Source: Rhodovastum atsumiense
Lineage (GTDB): Bacteria > Pseudomonadota > Alphaproteobacteria > Acetobacterales > Acetobacteraceae
Direction: 5' to 3'
Length of the DNA: 64,000 nucleotides
Assembly: GCF_937425535.1 (NCBI RefSeq)
Contig: NZ_OW485601.1
Span: 921,001 to 985,000 of the forward strand
Below the pieces are notes generated by a model. That model was not told the DNA's origin. It saw only the letters and a program-made list of their open reading frames with translations, and searched no databases. The first letter of the stretch is position 1. The number at the start of each line of letters is the position of its first letter. The position numbers and the translations under genes were made by a program. This document shows positions 45,309-58,282 of this stretch, piece by piece.

Positions 45309-46211
45309 ATGCACTTGAAGACGCCCCGCCGCGCGGCCCCGCTTTCTCGCTCCGTCGTCCTGCTGGCCGCCCTCGCCGTCCCGCTCGGGGCCTGTTCCAC
45401 TCTCGATGCGCTCAATCCCTGGTCCGGCAAGCCGGAGGAACTCGAGGTCAAGCAGGATCCCTCCACCATCCCGGTGGAAGAGCTGTACAACCGTGGGATC
45501 GACGCCCTGAACCGCCAGAACTACGGCACAGCGGTTCAGCAATTCGACCAGATCGAACAGAACTACCCCTATTCGACCTGGACGGTGAACGCGCAGCTCA
45601 TGCAGGGCTATGCCGAGTATCTGCGCAACCACTACACCGACGCGATCGGCGTGCTCGACCGCTTCATCCAGTTGCACCCGGCCCACCGCGACATCGCCTA
45701 TGCGTATTATCTGCGCGCGCTCTGCTATTACGAGCAGATCGCCGATATCCGGCGCGACCAGAAGGCCACGCAGGAAGCCATGGGCGCGTTGCAGGAAGTG
45801 GTGAACCGCTTCCCCGACAGCGCCTATGCCCGCGATGCCCGGCTCAAGATCGACCTCGCGCGCGATCACCTCGCGGGCAAGGAAATGGAAGTCGGACGCT
45901 ATTACCAGCGGCAGCGGCTCTATACCGCCGCCATCGGACGGTTCCAGCGCGTGGTCGATGATTTCCAGACCACCAACCACGTCCCGGAGGCGCTGCACCG
46001 GCTGACCGAGATCTACCTGACCCTTGGATTGGTGGACCAGGCCCGCAAGACCGCCGCCGTGCTCGGCCACAACTATCCGGGCAGCGAGTGGTACGAGGAC
46101 AGCTACAACGACCTCACCCGCAGCGGCGAGGTCGACCAGGCCGGCAACCCGACCACCGCGCCCCAGTCCAAGCCGGGCTTCTTCGGGCGCGTGTTCGGCA
46201 CCACGTTCTGA
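45309..46211 (+). CDS. bamD: Outer-membrane assembly lipoprotein BamD
   Basis: BamD is an essential lipoprotein of the BAM complex that inserts outer-membrane beta-barrels. A signal peptide (RSVVLLAALAVPLGAC) ends in a lipobox with Cys about residue 29. Five TPR-like repeats follow (ELYNRGIDALNRQNYGTAV, NAQLMQGYAEYLRNHY and so on). Length is 300 residues. ATG at 45309 is used; a GTG three bases earlier is possible. It lies between lpxC and recN as in other alphaproteobacteria. Confidence 0.95.
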   Translation: MHLKTPRRAAPLSRSVVLLAALAVPLGACSTLDALNPWSGKPEELEVKQDPSTIPVEELYNRGIDALNRQNYGTAVQQFDQIEQNYPYSTWTVNAQLMQGYAEYLRNHYTDAIGVLDRFIQLHPAHRDIAYAYYLRALCYYEQIADIRRDQKATQEAMGALQEVVNRFPDSAYARDARLKIDLARDHLAGKEMEVGRYYQRQRLYTAAIGRFQRVVDDFQTTNHVPEALHRLTEIYLTLGLVDQARKTAAVLGHNYPGSEWYEDSYNDLTRSGEVDQAGNPTTAPQSKPGFFGRVFGTTF

Positions 46212-46229
46212 CCGCAACGGGACCGGCCC

Positions 46230-47921
46230 GTGCTGACCGCGCTCTCGATCCGCGACGTTGTCCTGATCGAGCGCCTTGATCTCGGCTTCGGCGCCGGGCT
46301 GACGGTGCTGACCGGCGAAACCGGTGCCGGCAAGTCGATCCTGCTCGACAGCCTGGGCCTCGCCCTCGGGGCGCGGGCCGAGTCGGGGCTGGTGCGCCAC
46401 GGGGCCGAACAGGCCTCGGTCAGCGCCGCCTTCCAGCCGCCGCCCGGCCATCCGGCCTATGCGTTGCTGGCCGAGCAGGGTCTCGCGGCCGAGGACGAGC
46501 TGGTACTGCGCCGGGTGCTCAGCCGCGACGGGCGCTCGCGGGCCTTCGTGAACGATCAACCGGTCGGGGCGGCCCTGCTGCGCCGGCTTGGCGGGTTGCT
46601 GGTCGAGGTGCAGGGCCAGCACGACCAGATGGGGCTGGCCGACCCGGCCGGCCATGCGGCCTTGCTGGACGCCTTCGCCGTGCCGCCGGCGCTGCGCACG
46701 GGCGTCGCCGAGGCATGGCGGCGCTGGCGCGCGGCGACCACCGCCCTGGCCGAGGCGCGCGAGGCAATGGCAACGGCCCAGCGTGACGAGGACTGGCTGC
46801 GCCACGCCGTCGAGGAACTCGCCGCGCTGCAGCCCGAGGCCGGCGAGGAAGAGCAACTCGCCACCGAACGCCAGGCGCTGCAGCAGGGGGAAAAACGCGC
46901 CGAGGCGATCGCCGCCGCCCTGGCCGAGCTGACGCCGCGTGACCGCCGCAGCGCCGGACCGGCCGCGGCGCTGCGGGCGGCCGGACGGGCGCTGCAGCGG
47001 CTGACCCCCGCCGGCACCGCCAGCGGCGAGAACCCGGCCGCCCCGGCCCTGGCCGCGCTGGAGCGCGCCGAGGAAGCGCTGGCCGAGGCGGAAATGCTGC
47101 TGGCCCGGCTGGCCGCCGATGCCGATGCCGATCCGCGCCGGCTGGAAGCCACCGAGGAGCGGCTGTTCGCGCTGCGCGCGGCGGCGCGCAAGCACCAGGT
47201 GACGGTGGCGGAGCTGCCGGGCCTGCGCGAGTCCCTCACCGCCCGGCTGGCGGCGCTGGAGACCGGAACGGCGCGGGTGGCGGAGCTGGAAGCAGCCGCG
47301 GTGGCGGCGCGCGCGACCTATGTCACCGCCTGCGAGCGCCTCTCGGCGGCCCGCCGCGCCGCGGCGACGCGGCTCGACCAGGCGGTCGCGCGCGAGCTGC
47401 CGCCGCTCAGGCTCGACAAGGCGCGCTTCGTCACCGGCCTGACCCCGCTGGAGGAATCCGGCTGGGGCGCCGCGGGGGCCGAATCGGTGCAGTTCCTGAT
47501 CGCCACCAATCCCGGCCAGACCCCGGGGCCGCTGGCCCGCATCGCCTCCGGCGGCGAGCTGTCACGGCTGATGCTGGCCCTGAAGGTGGTGCTGGCCGGT
47601 GCTTCGCCAGTGCCTACGTTGGTATTCGATGAGGTCGATTCCGGCATCGGCGGCGCCACCGCCGCGGCCGTGGGGGAACGGCTCGCGCGGGTGGCGGAGC
47701 AGGTGCAGGTGCTGCTGGTGACGCACAGCCCGCAGGTGGCGGCGCGCGGCCTTGCGCATCTGCGGGTGGCCAAGGAAGTGGCGAAGGGGCGTGCGCAGAC
47801 GCTGGTGGAAAAGCTGCAAGGTCCGGCCCGGCGGGAAGAGATCGCGCGCATGCTGGCCGGCGAGACCGTCACCGAGGCGGCACGGGCGGCGGCCGACAGC
47901 CTGCTGGTCGGCGTCGGCTGA
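46230..47921 (+). CDS. recN: DNA repair protein RecN
   Basis: RecN is an SMC-like ATPase for double-strand break repair. The Walker A GETGAGKSILLDSLGLALG lies near residue 33, long coiled-coil arms occupy about residues 160-380, and the ABC signature ASGGELSRLMLALKV and Walker B VFDEVDSGIGG follow. Length is 563 residues. GTG at 46230 is 18 bases after the bamD stop. It is convergent with a diguanylate cyclase gene 25 bases downstream. Confidence 0.96.
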   Translation: MLTALSIRDVVLIERLDLGFGAGLTVLTGETGAGKSILLDSLGLALGARAESGLVRHGAEQASVSAAFQPPPGHPAYALLAEQGLAAEDELVLRRVLSRDGRSRAFVNDQPVGAALLRRLGGLLVEVQGQHDQMGLADPAGHAALLDAFAVPPALRTGVAEAWRRWRAATTALAEAREAMATAQRDEDWLRHAVEELAALQPEAGEEEQLATERQALQQGEKRAEAIAAALAELTPRDRRSAGPAAALRAAGRALQRLTPAGTASGENPAAPALAALERAEEALAEAEMLLARLAADADADPRRLEATEERLFALRAAARKHQVTVAELPGLRESLTARLAALETGTARVAELEAAAVAARATYVTACERLSAARRAAATRLDQAVARELPPLRLDKARFVTGLTPLEESGWGAAGAESVQFLIATNPGQTPGPLARIASGGELSRLMLALKVVLAGASPVPTLVFDEVDSGIGGATAAAVGERLARVAEQVQVLLVTHSPQVAARGLAHLRVAKEVAKGRAQTLVEKLQGPARREEIARMLAGETVTEAARAAADSLLVGVG

Positions 47922-47946
47922 AACGCGGCCGGCCGGCCGCCGGGGA

Positions 47947-49215
47947 TCAGGCGACGACCACCCGGTTGCGCCCGGTACGCTTGGCTTCATAGAGCGCGAC
48001 ATCGGCGCGGCGCACGACATCATCGGGACGGTTGTCACCCGAGTTGGGCAAGGCGAGGCCGATGCTGACGGTCACGCGCACGGTCTGGCCTGCGTTCTCC
48101 ACCAGCCTGCTTTCGATCGACTCGCGCAGCCGCTCGGCGATCATCAGGGATTTATCGGCATCGGTATCGGCCAGCAGCACCAGGAACTCCTCGCCGCCCC
48201 AGCGGACCGTGACATCCGCCTCGCGGGTCCTTTCGCGACAGAGCCACACCAGCATGCACAGCACCGCGTCGCCGGTTTCATGGCCATACTGATCGTTGAC
48301 CTTCTTGAAATGGTCGCAATCGACCAGCAGCACCGCGAAATTGCGCCCGTAATGCTGCCAGCGCCGGAACTCCTCGTTCAGCCGCTTCTCGCCGGTGCGG
48401 CGATTATTGGCCCCGGTCAGCGGATCGGTGGTCGCCAGCGTCATCAGCTTGGCTTCCGCCTCCTTGCGCCCGGTCAGGTCGCGCGTCACCAGCACATAGC
48501 CGCCAACCTCTCCATCCTCCGCCGGCAGCGCCGTCGCGGCGGTGCTGCACCAGAAGAGATCGGTGTTCTTGCGCTGCCCCCACCCCTCGAATTCCGCCGC
48601 CCCGTTCTGCCGGGCCTTGGCGAGCAGGGACGATGCCCGGTGCGCGCCGATGCGGCCGGGGGTGAACAGGATCGAGATCGACGCCCCCACCACGTCTTCC
48701 GGCTGCCAGCCGCCGAGACGCTCGAGCGAGCGGTTCCACGCCTCGATGCGCCCCTCGCGATCCACCGTGCAGATCGCGCAGTCGCGCAGATTGTCGAAGA
48801 TGGCCCGGAACCGCTCTTCATCGGCATGGATGCGCCGGTTCTGCTCGACCTGCGCGGTGACATCCTGCACCACCGCCATCAGGGTATCGGCATTCACCCG
48901 GTCGAGGCCGAAACTGAGCACACGGCGCGTGCCAGGCAGCGACAATTGCGCCTGCGCGCAGATCGGACCGGCCTGCGGGTGGGCGGCCACGCGGTCCGGC
49001 AGATCGGGGAAGAGGCCACCGAGCATGCGGAAGAGATCCCCGCACTCCCCGTCCGGGGCAAGCGGGGCCAGCAACTGCATGGCCATGGAATTGGCCAGCA
49101 GGATCTCCCCATCGGACCGCAGGCGGATGATGCCGATCGGGGTGGCGTTCAGGAATTCGAGCAGGTCCTCATAGGAGCCCGCGTGCTGCAGCAGGTTCCC
49201 GGACGCGTCGACCAT
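47947..49215 (-). CDS. PAS-PAS-GGDEF diguanylate cyclase
   Basis: A 422-residue cytoplasmic signalling protein. Two PAS-like domains (about 15-120 and 130-250; YEDLLEFLNATPIGIIRL and AIFDNLRDCAICTVD) precede a GGDEF domain with the active-site motif GGEEF at about residues 340-344 and an intact inhibitory RxxD site (READ, 331-334). It should make cyclic di-GMP under sensory and product control. No transmembrane helix is seen, so it senses something inside the cell. ATG at 49215 has GGAGG eight bases upstream. It interrupts the usual recN-ligA adjacency on the opposite strand. Confidence 0.92.
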   Translation of the reverse strand: MVDASGNLLQHAGSYEDLLEFLNATPIGIIRLRSDGEILLANSMAMQLLAPLAPDGECGDLFRMLGGLFPDLPDRVAAHPQAGPICAQAQLSLPGTRRVLSFGLDRVNADTLMAVVQDVTAQVEQNRRIHADEERFRAIFDNLRDCAICTVDREGRIEAWNRSLERLGGWQPEDVVGASISILFTPGRIGAHRASSLLAKARQNGAAEFEGWGQRKNTDLFWCSTAATALPAEDGEVGGYVLVTRDLTGRKEAEAKLMTLATTDPLTGANNRRTGEKRLNEEFRRWQHYGRNFAVLLVDCDHFKKVNDQYGHETGDAVLCMLVWLCRERTREADVTVRWGGEEFLVLLADTDADKSLMIAERLRESIESRLVENAGQTVRVTVSIGLALPNSGDNRPDDVVRRADVALYEAKRTGRNRVVVA

Positions 49216-51599
<2,384 letters not shown>

Positions 51600-51676
51600 G
51601 ACGTTATCGTGCGTGACGTAAAGTCAACGGCGTGTCAGATTGCCATACAACCGTGAGTCGGGACCCGTCACGCGAG

Positions 51677-52447
51677 ATGAACAGCCCAGAGCGCGAGCAC
51701 GGCTGCAGACAGCCACGGAGCGTGGTGTTGCGCGTGCTGATCGTCGAAGACAGCCCAACGGTCTCGACCGCGATCGCCGCGGCGTTGCGCGATGCCGGGA
51801 TGGAGACGCATGTCGTGGCCAGCGGCGCCGCGGCGATCGCGGAAAAATCGGTGTTCCGGCCGGATGTCGCGCTGCTCGACCTGGAACTGCCCGATGTCAA
51901 CGGCCTGGAACTGGTGGCGCGCTTCGCCCAGGATGCGGATTGCGGCATCATCGTCGTCACCGTCGACGGAGCTGAACAGGCGCGGATCACCGGGCTCGAA
52001 ACCGGTGCGGACGACTACATCGTCAAGCCGGCCCCGCTGCGCGAACTGGCCGCCCGCATCCGGGCGGTGCACCGGCGCCTCTCTCGCCCCGATCCCGAAC
52101 CGGACCCGGCCGCCCCGCGCGGCCCGCTGGTGACGCTCGATTGCGCCCGCCGCCTGCTGAGCGGCCCCAACGAGGAAAACATCGCCCTCACGGAAGCGGA
52201 AACGGCGGCGCTGGAAGCCCTGCTGGACGCCGACGGGGGCAGCGTCTCCCGCGAATGGCTGAGCCAGACGGCACTGAAACGCTCGCTGCACGCCGATGAC
52301 CGCAGCGTCGACCAACTGGTGCTGAAACTGCGGCGCAAGGTGGCCTCGGCGGGTGCCTCCGACCGGACCATCCTGTCGGCCCGACGCCACGGCTACGTCA
52401 TCCCCGACCCCGCCCAGTTCCGCATCCTGCCGCCACGGATCGGATAA
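51677..52447 (+). CDS. Orphan OmpR-type response regulator
   Basis: A receiver domain (VLIVEDSPTVSTAIAAALRD, phospho-acceptor Asp in LLDLELPDVNG, and the YIVKPAPL lysine) is joined to a winged-helix DNA-binding domain (SVSREWLSQTALKR, DDRSVDQLVLKLRRK, SARRHGYVIP). It should regulate transcription when phosphorylated. No histidine kinase is adjacent. The start is uncertain: ATG 51677 is used, but GTG at 51722 or 51725, right before the receiver fold and near GGAG, or GTG 51632 are also possible. A strong promoter lies upstream and a palindrome array follows. Confidence 0.88.
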   Translation: MNSPEREHGCRQPRSVVLRVLIVEDSPTVSTAIAAALRDAGMETHVVASGAAAIAEKSVFRPDVALLDLELPDVNGLELVARFAQDADCGIIVVTVDGAEQARITGLETGADDYIVKPAPLRELAARIRAVHRRLSRPDPEPDPAAPRGPLVTLDCARRLLSGPNEENIALTEAETAALEALLDADGGSVSREWLSQTALKRSLHADDRSVDQLVLKLRRKVASAGASDRTILSARRHGYVIPDPAQFRILPPRIG

Positions 52448-52449
52448 GC

Positions 52450-52517
52450 GCGGGGCGCTGCCCCGCCCCCGCCAGAGGCTCCGCCTCTGGACTCCGGCAG
52501 GGGCCGAAGGCCCCTGC
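52450..52517. repeat. Three-hairpin palindrome block after the response regulator
   Basis: Stems 52450-52456 with 52460-52466 (seven pairs, loop GCT), 52472-52479 with 52483-52490 (eight pairs, loop TCC), and 52497-52505 with 52509-52517 (nine pairs, loop GAA). The last arm resembles the hairpin at 15768-15789. It follows the stop codon by three bases and could serve as terminator or mRNA cap. Confidence 0.75.
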
Positions 52518-52526
52518 ACCCCACTT

Positions 52527-52602
52527 ATTCGGTTCCTGGGAGGGGGGCCGTCCTCGCCGGTGACGGGTCCGTACCGGTTCGCCCCCCTCCCAGGAACCGA
52601 AT
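52527..52602. repeat. Perfect 22-base inverted repeat
   Basis: 52527-52548 and 52581-52602 are exact reverse complements. The 32-base spacer contains a nested CCGGT/ACCGG stem. It lies between convergent genes and between two hairpin blocks, so it could act as a bidirectional terminator, a cruciform site, or the trace of a small mobile repeat. Confidence 0.8.
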
Positions 52603-52608
52603 TGGGAT

Positions 52609-52680
52609 CCAAGGGCCTTCGGCCCTTGGTGGAGGTCCAGGAGGCGAAGCCTCCTGGTGGGGTCGGGGGCAACGCCCCCG
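52609..52680. repeat. Composite triple-hairpin intergenic repeat, copy 2
   Basis: Stems 52609-52617 with 52621-52629, 52637-52645 with 52649-52657, and 52664-52670 with 52674-52680. Sequence and order match the block at 8377-8448 with only a few changes, some of them compensatory. It ends two bases before the stop codon of the minus-strand aminopeptidase. Confidence 0.8.
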
Positions 52681-52681
52681 G

Positions 52682-54448
52682 CTATCCGGCCAGTGCCGCG
52701 CAGGCCGCCTGGAGCCAGGCCCGTGGCGCCGGATCGAGATGCGGTCCCACCGTGGCGACGACGTAGGCGTGATAGGTGTCCAGCCAGAGGATCTCCTCGG
52801 CTGTCAGCAGATCACGATCAATAAGGCGGCGGTCGAAGGGCGCGAGGGTCAGCGTCTCGAAGCGCAGGAAGGGTTTCTTCGCCCCCGGCAGCTCGGCCGG
52901 CTGCACCAGTACCAGGTTCTCCAGCCGGATGCCGTATTCGCCGGGCGCGTAGAACCCGGGTTCGTTGGACAGGATCATGCCGGCCGCGATCGCCACCGGC
53001 TTCGCCGCGCGGGAAATACTGACCGGTCCTTCGTGCACCGAGAGATAGCTGCCGACGCCATGGCCGGTCCCGTGGTCGTAATCGAGGCCGGCGCGCCAGA
53101 GGGCGCTGCGGGCGAAGGCGTCGAGATGGGGGCCGGCCACCCCCTGGGGGAACACCAGGGTGGCGAGGGCGATATGGCCCTTCAGCACGCGGGTGACGCG
53201 GTCGCGCAGTTCCGCCGGCGGGGTTCCGGGCCCGGTCCAGACGGTGCGGGTGATATCGGTGGTGCCGTCCGCGTACTGGGCGCCGGAATCGATCAGGTAG
53301 GGTTCGTCGGGCCGGATCGGCCGGTCGGTCGCGGGGGTGACCCGGTAATGGATGATGGCGCCGTGCTCGCCGGCGCCGGAGATAGCCGGGAAGCTCTCGC
53401 CGCGGAAGGCCGGATTCCCGGCGCGGAAGGCAAGCAGGCGTTCGGCGGCGGAGATCTCGGTTTCCCGTCCGGCGGCGGTGTCGAGCCAGTGCAGGAAGCG
53501 GCAGACGGCGATGGCATCGCGATGATGGGCGTCGCGCGCGCCCTGCTGCTCGGTCGGGTTCTTGCAGGCCTTCGGCAGCAGGCAGGGATCCATGCCGGGG
53601 ATCACCTCGGCGCCGGAAGCGCGCAGGGTCTGGGCGAACCAGACCGGCGCGGTGGCCGGATCAACCCGCACGCGCCGCCCGGCGAGCCGCCCGAGGGCTG
53701 CCGGCAGGGCGGCGCGATCGGCGACCGAGACGGCGTTGCCGAGATGGGCACGGGTCGCCTCCGGCAGTTTCCGGGGATCCATGAACAGCTCGCACCCGGC
53801 ATCGGCGTGGAGGATGGCGAAGCCGAGCGCGAAGGGGGTGTAGGGCACGTCGGCGCCGCGGATGTTCAGCAGCCAGGCGATGGCGGCCGGATCGGTGAGG
53901 ATGGCGGCGTCCTGTTGCGCGCTGCGCAGGGTTTCGGCGATGCCGGCGCGTTTTTCGGCGCTGTCGCGGCCGGCATGGCCGAGCGGATGCGGCACGGCAG
54001 GGGCGGCCGGCGGCGCCGGCCGGTCGGTCCAGACCGCGTCGACCGGGTTGCGGGTCACCGCCACCATGGTCAGGCCGGCGTCGCTGTAGCGCTGCAGCCC
54101 CTCCTCGCTGATCAGCAGCGGGTCGTAGCCGATGCGGGCGCCCTTGCCGGCATGGCTGGCCAGCCAGGTGAAGGGCGGCTCGTCGAGCAGATGGCGGCGC
54201 TCCCACAGCGCGGGATCCGTCTGCACCTCAAGCTGCAGGGTGTAGCGGCCGTCGCTGAACACCGCGGCGCGGTCGGGCAGGATGGCGGCCAGCCCGGCGC
54301 TGCCGGTGAAGCCGGTGAGCCAGGCCAGGCGCTCGGCGGAGGCCGGTACGTATTCGCCCAGGTGTTCGTCGGCACGGGGGACGATGAAGCCGTCGAGGCC
54401 CTGGCGGGCGAGCTCGGCGCGGAGGTCGGAGAGCGGGGATGCGGACAT
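52682..54448 (-). CDS. M24 family aminopeptidase P (Xaa-Pro aminopeptidase)
   Basis: A 588-residue three-domain aminopeptidase P of the XPNPEP1 type, which removes N-terminal residues preceding proline. Two creatinase-like N-terminal domains (LDGFIVPRADEHLGEYVPA, IAWLLNIRGADVPYTPFA) precede the M24 catalytic domain, where metal ligands lie in YLIDSGAQYADGTTDITRT, DYDHGTGHGVGSYLSVHEGP, SNEPGFY and YGIRLENLVLV. No signal peptide, so cytoplasmic. It is convergent with the response regulator, with the palindrome array between. Confidence 0.93.
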   Translation of the reverse strand: MSASPLSDLRAELARQGLDGFIVPRADEHLGEYVPASAERLAWLTGFTGSAGLAAILPDRAAVFSDGRYTLQLEVQTDPALWERRHLLDEPPFTWLASHAGKGARIGYDPLLISEEGLQRYSDAGLTMVAVTRNPVDAVWTDRPAPPAAPAVPHPLGHAGRDSAEKRAGIAETLRSAQQDAAILTDPAAIAWLLNIRGADVPYTPFALGFAILHADAGCELFMDPRKLPEATRAHLGNAVSVADRAALPAALGRLAGRRVRVDPATAPVWFAQTLRASGAEVIPGMDPCLLPKACKNPTEQQGARDAHHRDAIAVCRFLHWLDTAAGRETEISAAERLLAFRAGNPAFRGESFPAISGAGEHGAIIHYRVTPATDRPIRPDEPYLIDSGAQYADGTTDITRTVWTGPGTPPAELRDRVTRVLKGHIALATLVFPQGVAGPHLDAFARSALWRAGLDYDHGTGHGVGSYLSVHEGPVSISRAAKPVAIAAGMILSNEPGFYAPGEYGIRLENLVLVQPAELPGAKKPFLRFETLTLAPFDRRLIDRDLLTAEEILWLDTYHAYVVATVGPHLDPAPRAWLQAACAALAG

Positions 54449-54660
54449 GAGGGGCTCTTCAGCGCAGGAAAGAAAGTTTAAGCAAGCTCAACAAAAACTC
54501 ATGGCTCCCGCCGCAGCACCGCAGGAGTTGCATGGCTGGCTCGGGTACTTGGCAGTAATGGCGATCGCGGGAAGTTGTATGTAAGTGCAGAAGAAGCTGC
54601 GTGACGAAGTGCAGAAAGGCACAACGCCCGCCGCAGTGTGATCACCTGGAACTTTCTCCG

Positions 54661-54990
54661 ATGAACGCCCGCGTCGCCAGGCAGGATCTGTCCTACGTAC
54701 TGCCCCAGACCATGTCGCACTACTTCCGTGACGAACCGGAGATCGTTCCGGTCGAGGAGGTGCGTCCTGGTCTGTTCGAGCGCCTTGGACAGGCCCTGCG
54801 CTGGATCGCCGAAATGCCGAAGCGTCGTGCCGTCATGGACGAGCTGAACATGCTCTCCGACCACGAGCTTGCTGATATCGGCCTGACCCGCGCGGAACTG
54901 CCGCGCGTCTTCGATCCCGGCTTCGCCGCCGAGCGTGCGGCGCAGCGTGACTCCGCCCGGCTGCAGCACGGATTGACCTCCGCCTTCTGA
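54661..54990 (+). CDS. DUF1127 domain protein
   Basis: A 109-residue protein whose middle has the DUF1127 motif, a short Arg-rich helix pair (MPKRRAVMDELNMLSDHELADIGLTRAELPRV). In other alphaproteobacteria small DUF1127 proteins affect phosphate or carbon metabolism and RNA turnover; this one is longer, with an N-terminal segment LPQTMSHYFRDEPEIVPVEE and a charged tail. ATG at 54661 has GGAAC upstream. A strong terminator follows. It is probably monocistronic. Confidence 0.85.
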   Translation: MNARVARQDLSYVLPQTMSHYFRDEPEIVPVEEVRPGLFERLGQALRWIAEMPKRRAVMDELNMLSDHELADIGLTRAELPRVFDPGFAAERAAQRDSARLQHGLTSAF

Positions 54991-55018
54991 TCCGGGCGCC
55001 GGTACCGGCCTCAACAAG

Positions 55019-55055
55019 GGGGCTTGCCGCTTGCGGGCGGCAGGCCCCGTTTTTG
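55019..55055 (+). terminator. Rho-independent terminator after the DUF1127 gene
   Basis: A 12-base-pair stem (55019-55030 with 55037-55048, one G-T pair), loop TTGCGG, then GTTTTTG. It starts 29 bases after the stop codon, in the gap before the convergent prmA. Confidence 0.85.
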
Positions 55056-55099
55056 TTTCGGCCGCTGCCCGGCGCGCCCGCATCGCCGCCGGGCCCGCC

Positions 55100-55996
55100 T
55101 CAGGCCGCGCCCCGCCGGCGCAGCACCAGCGTGCACCATGGCCCCTCGCGCAGCGTCGCCTCCAGCACCAGGCCATGGCGGCGATGCGCGGCGAGCACCC
55201 AACGCGCCTGCGATACCAGCAGTCCGGCGAGGATGGCGGTGCCGCCCGGCGCGAGATGGCGGGCGAGGTCGCCGGCCATGCGGCAAAGCGGGCGCGCCAG
55301 GATATTGGCGAACACCAGGTCATAGGGTCCGGACGCGGTCACCGCGGGGGAAGACCAGCCATCGGCGCGGACGAAGCGCGCCCGGTCGCCAAGGCGGTTG
55401 AGCCGGGCATTGGCGCGGGCGGTCCGCACGCTCCACGGGTCGATGTCGGTGCCGCGCACCTTGCGGTGCAGCAGCTTCGCCGCGGCCATGGCCAGGATGC
55501 CCGAGCCGGTGCCGAGATCGAGGATGCGGCGGGGGCGGCGATGGGCAATGGCCTCCAGCGCCCGCAGGCAGCCACGGGTGGAGCCGTGCTCGCCGGAGCC
55601 GAAGGCCACCGAGGCGTCGAGCAGGATGGTCAGCCGCCCGGGCAAGGGCGGGGTGCGGACATGGGTGCCGCGCACGGCGAAGCGGCGGCCGACCGGTTGC
55701 TCGGGGAAGGCCTCGCGGGTGCGTTCCAGCCAGCCCTCGGCTTCGGTGGCGCGGCGGACCGGCTGCACGGTGACGCCGGTGACCAGCGCCGCCAGGGCCA
55801 GGGCAGCGGCGAGTTCCGCCTCATGCGCCCCCTGGTCCTTCACGCCCTCGACCGTCCACAGGTTGGCCTCCTCGTCATGGAAGAAGCCGATGGTACCGCA
55901 GGCCTCGGCGAGGGCGGCCTCGTAGGCCTCCAGTGCTTCCGGCGGCACGGTGACGGAGACGGTTTCGAGCGCGGTGGCGTGACGGCGGGAAGACAT
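55100..55996 (-). CDS. prmA: Ribosomal protein L11 methyltransferase
   Basis: PrmA trimethylates ribosomal protein L11 with S-adenosylmethionine. LLDASVAFGSGEHGSTRGCL, the cofactor motif ILDLGTGSGILAMAAAKLL, GTDIDPWSVRTARAN and the NPPY-like ANILARPL are typical. The N-terminal domain (about residues 1-100) is the L11-binding part. Length is 298 residues. ATG at 55996 is chosen; AAAGGA lies upstream at a long spacing. It is 59 bases downstream of the helicase gene on the same strand. Confidence 0.93.
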   Translation of the reverse strand: MSSRRHATALETVSVTVPPEALEAYEAALAEACGTIGFFHDEEANLWTVEGVKDQGAHEAELAAALALAALVTGVTVQPVRRATEAEGWLERTREAFPEQPVGRRFAVRGTHVRTPPLPGRLTILLDASVAFGSGEHGSTRGCLRALEAIAHRRPRRILDLGTGSGILAMAAAKLLHRKVRGTDIDPWSVRTARANARLNRLGDRARFVRADGWSSPAVTASGPYDLVFANILARPLCRMAGDLARHLAPGGTAILAGLLVSQARWVLAAHRRHGLVLEATLREGPWCTLVLRRRGAA

Positions 55997-56055
55997 GGGG
56001 CGTGTGGTTTCCTTTGGGCGGCAGGTCCCTCCCCCCGCCGGGGCGGGGGCAAGGA

Positions 56056-58242
<2,187 letters not shown>

Positions 58243-58282
58243 GCGTCGGGTATAGAACGGGGGGAGACCCCGGCCAACCGGC

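Noticed and set aside
47925-47940. Sixteen-base palindrome of alternating GGCC units between recN and the diguanylate cyclase gene
   Set aside because: It has no loop or T run and is a simple GC-rich repeat, so a terminator call is not supported.
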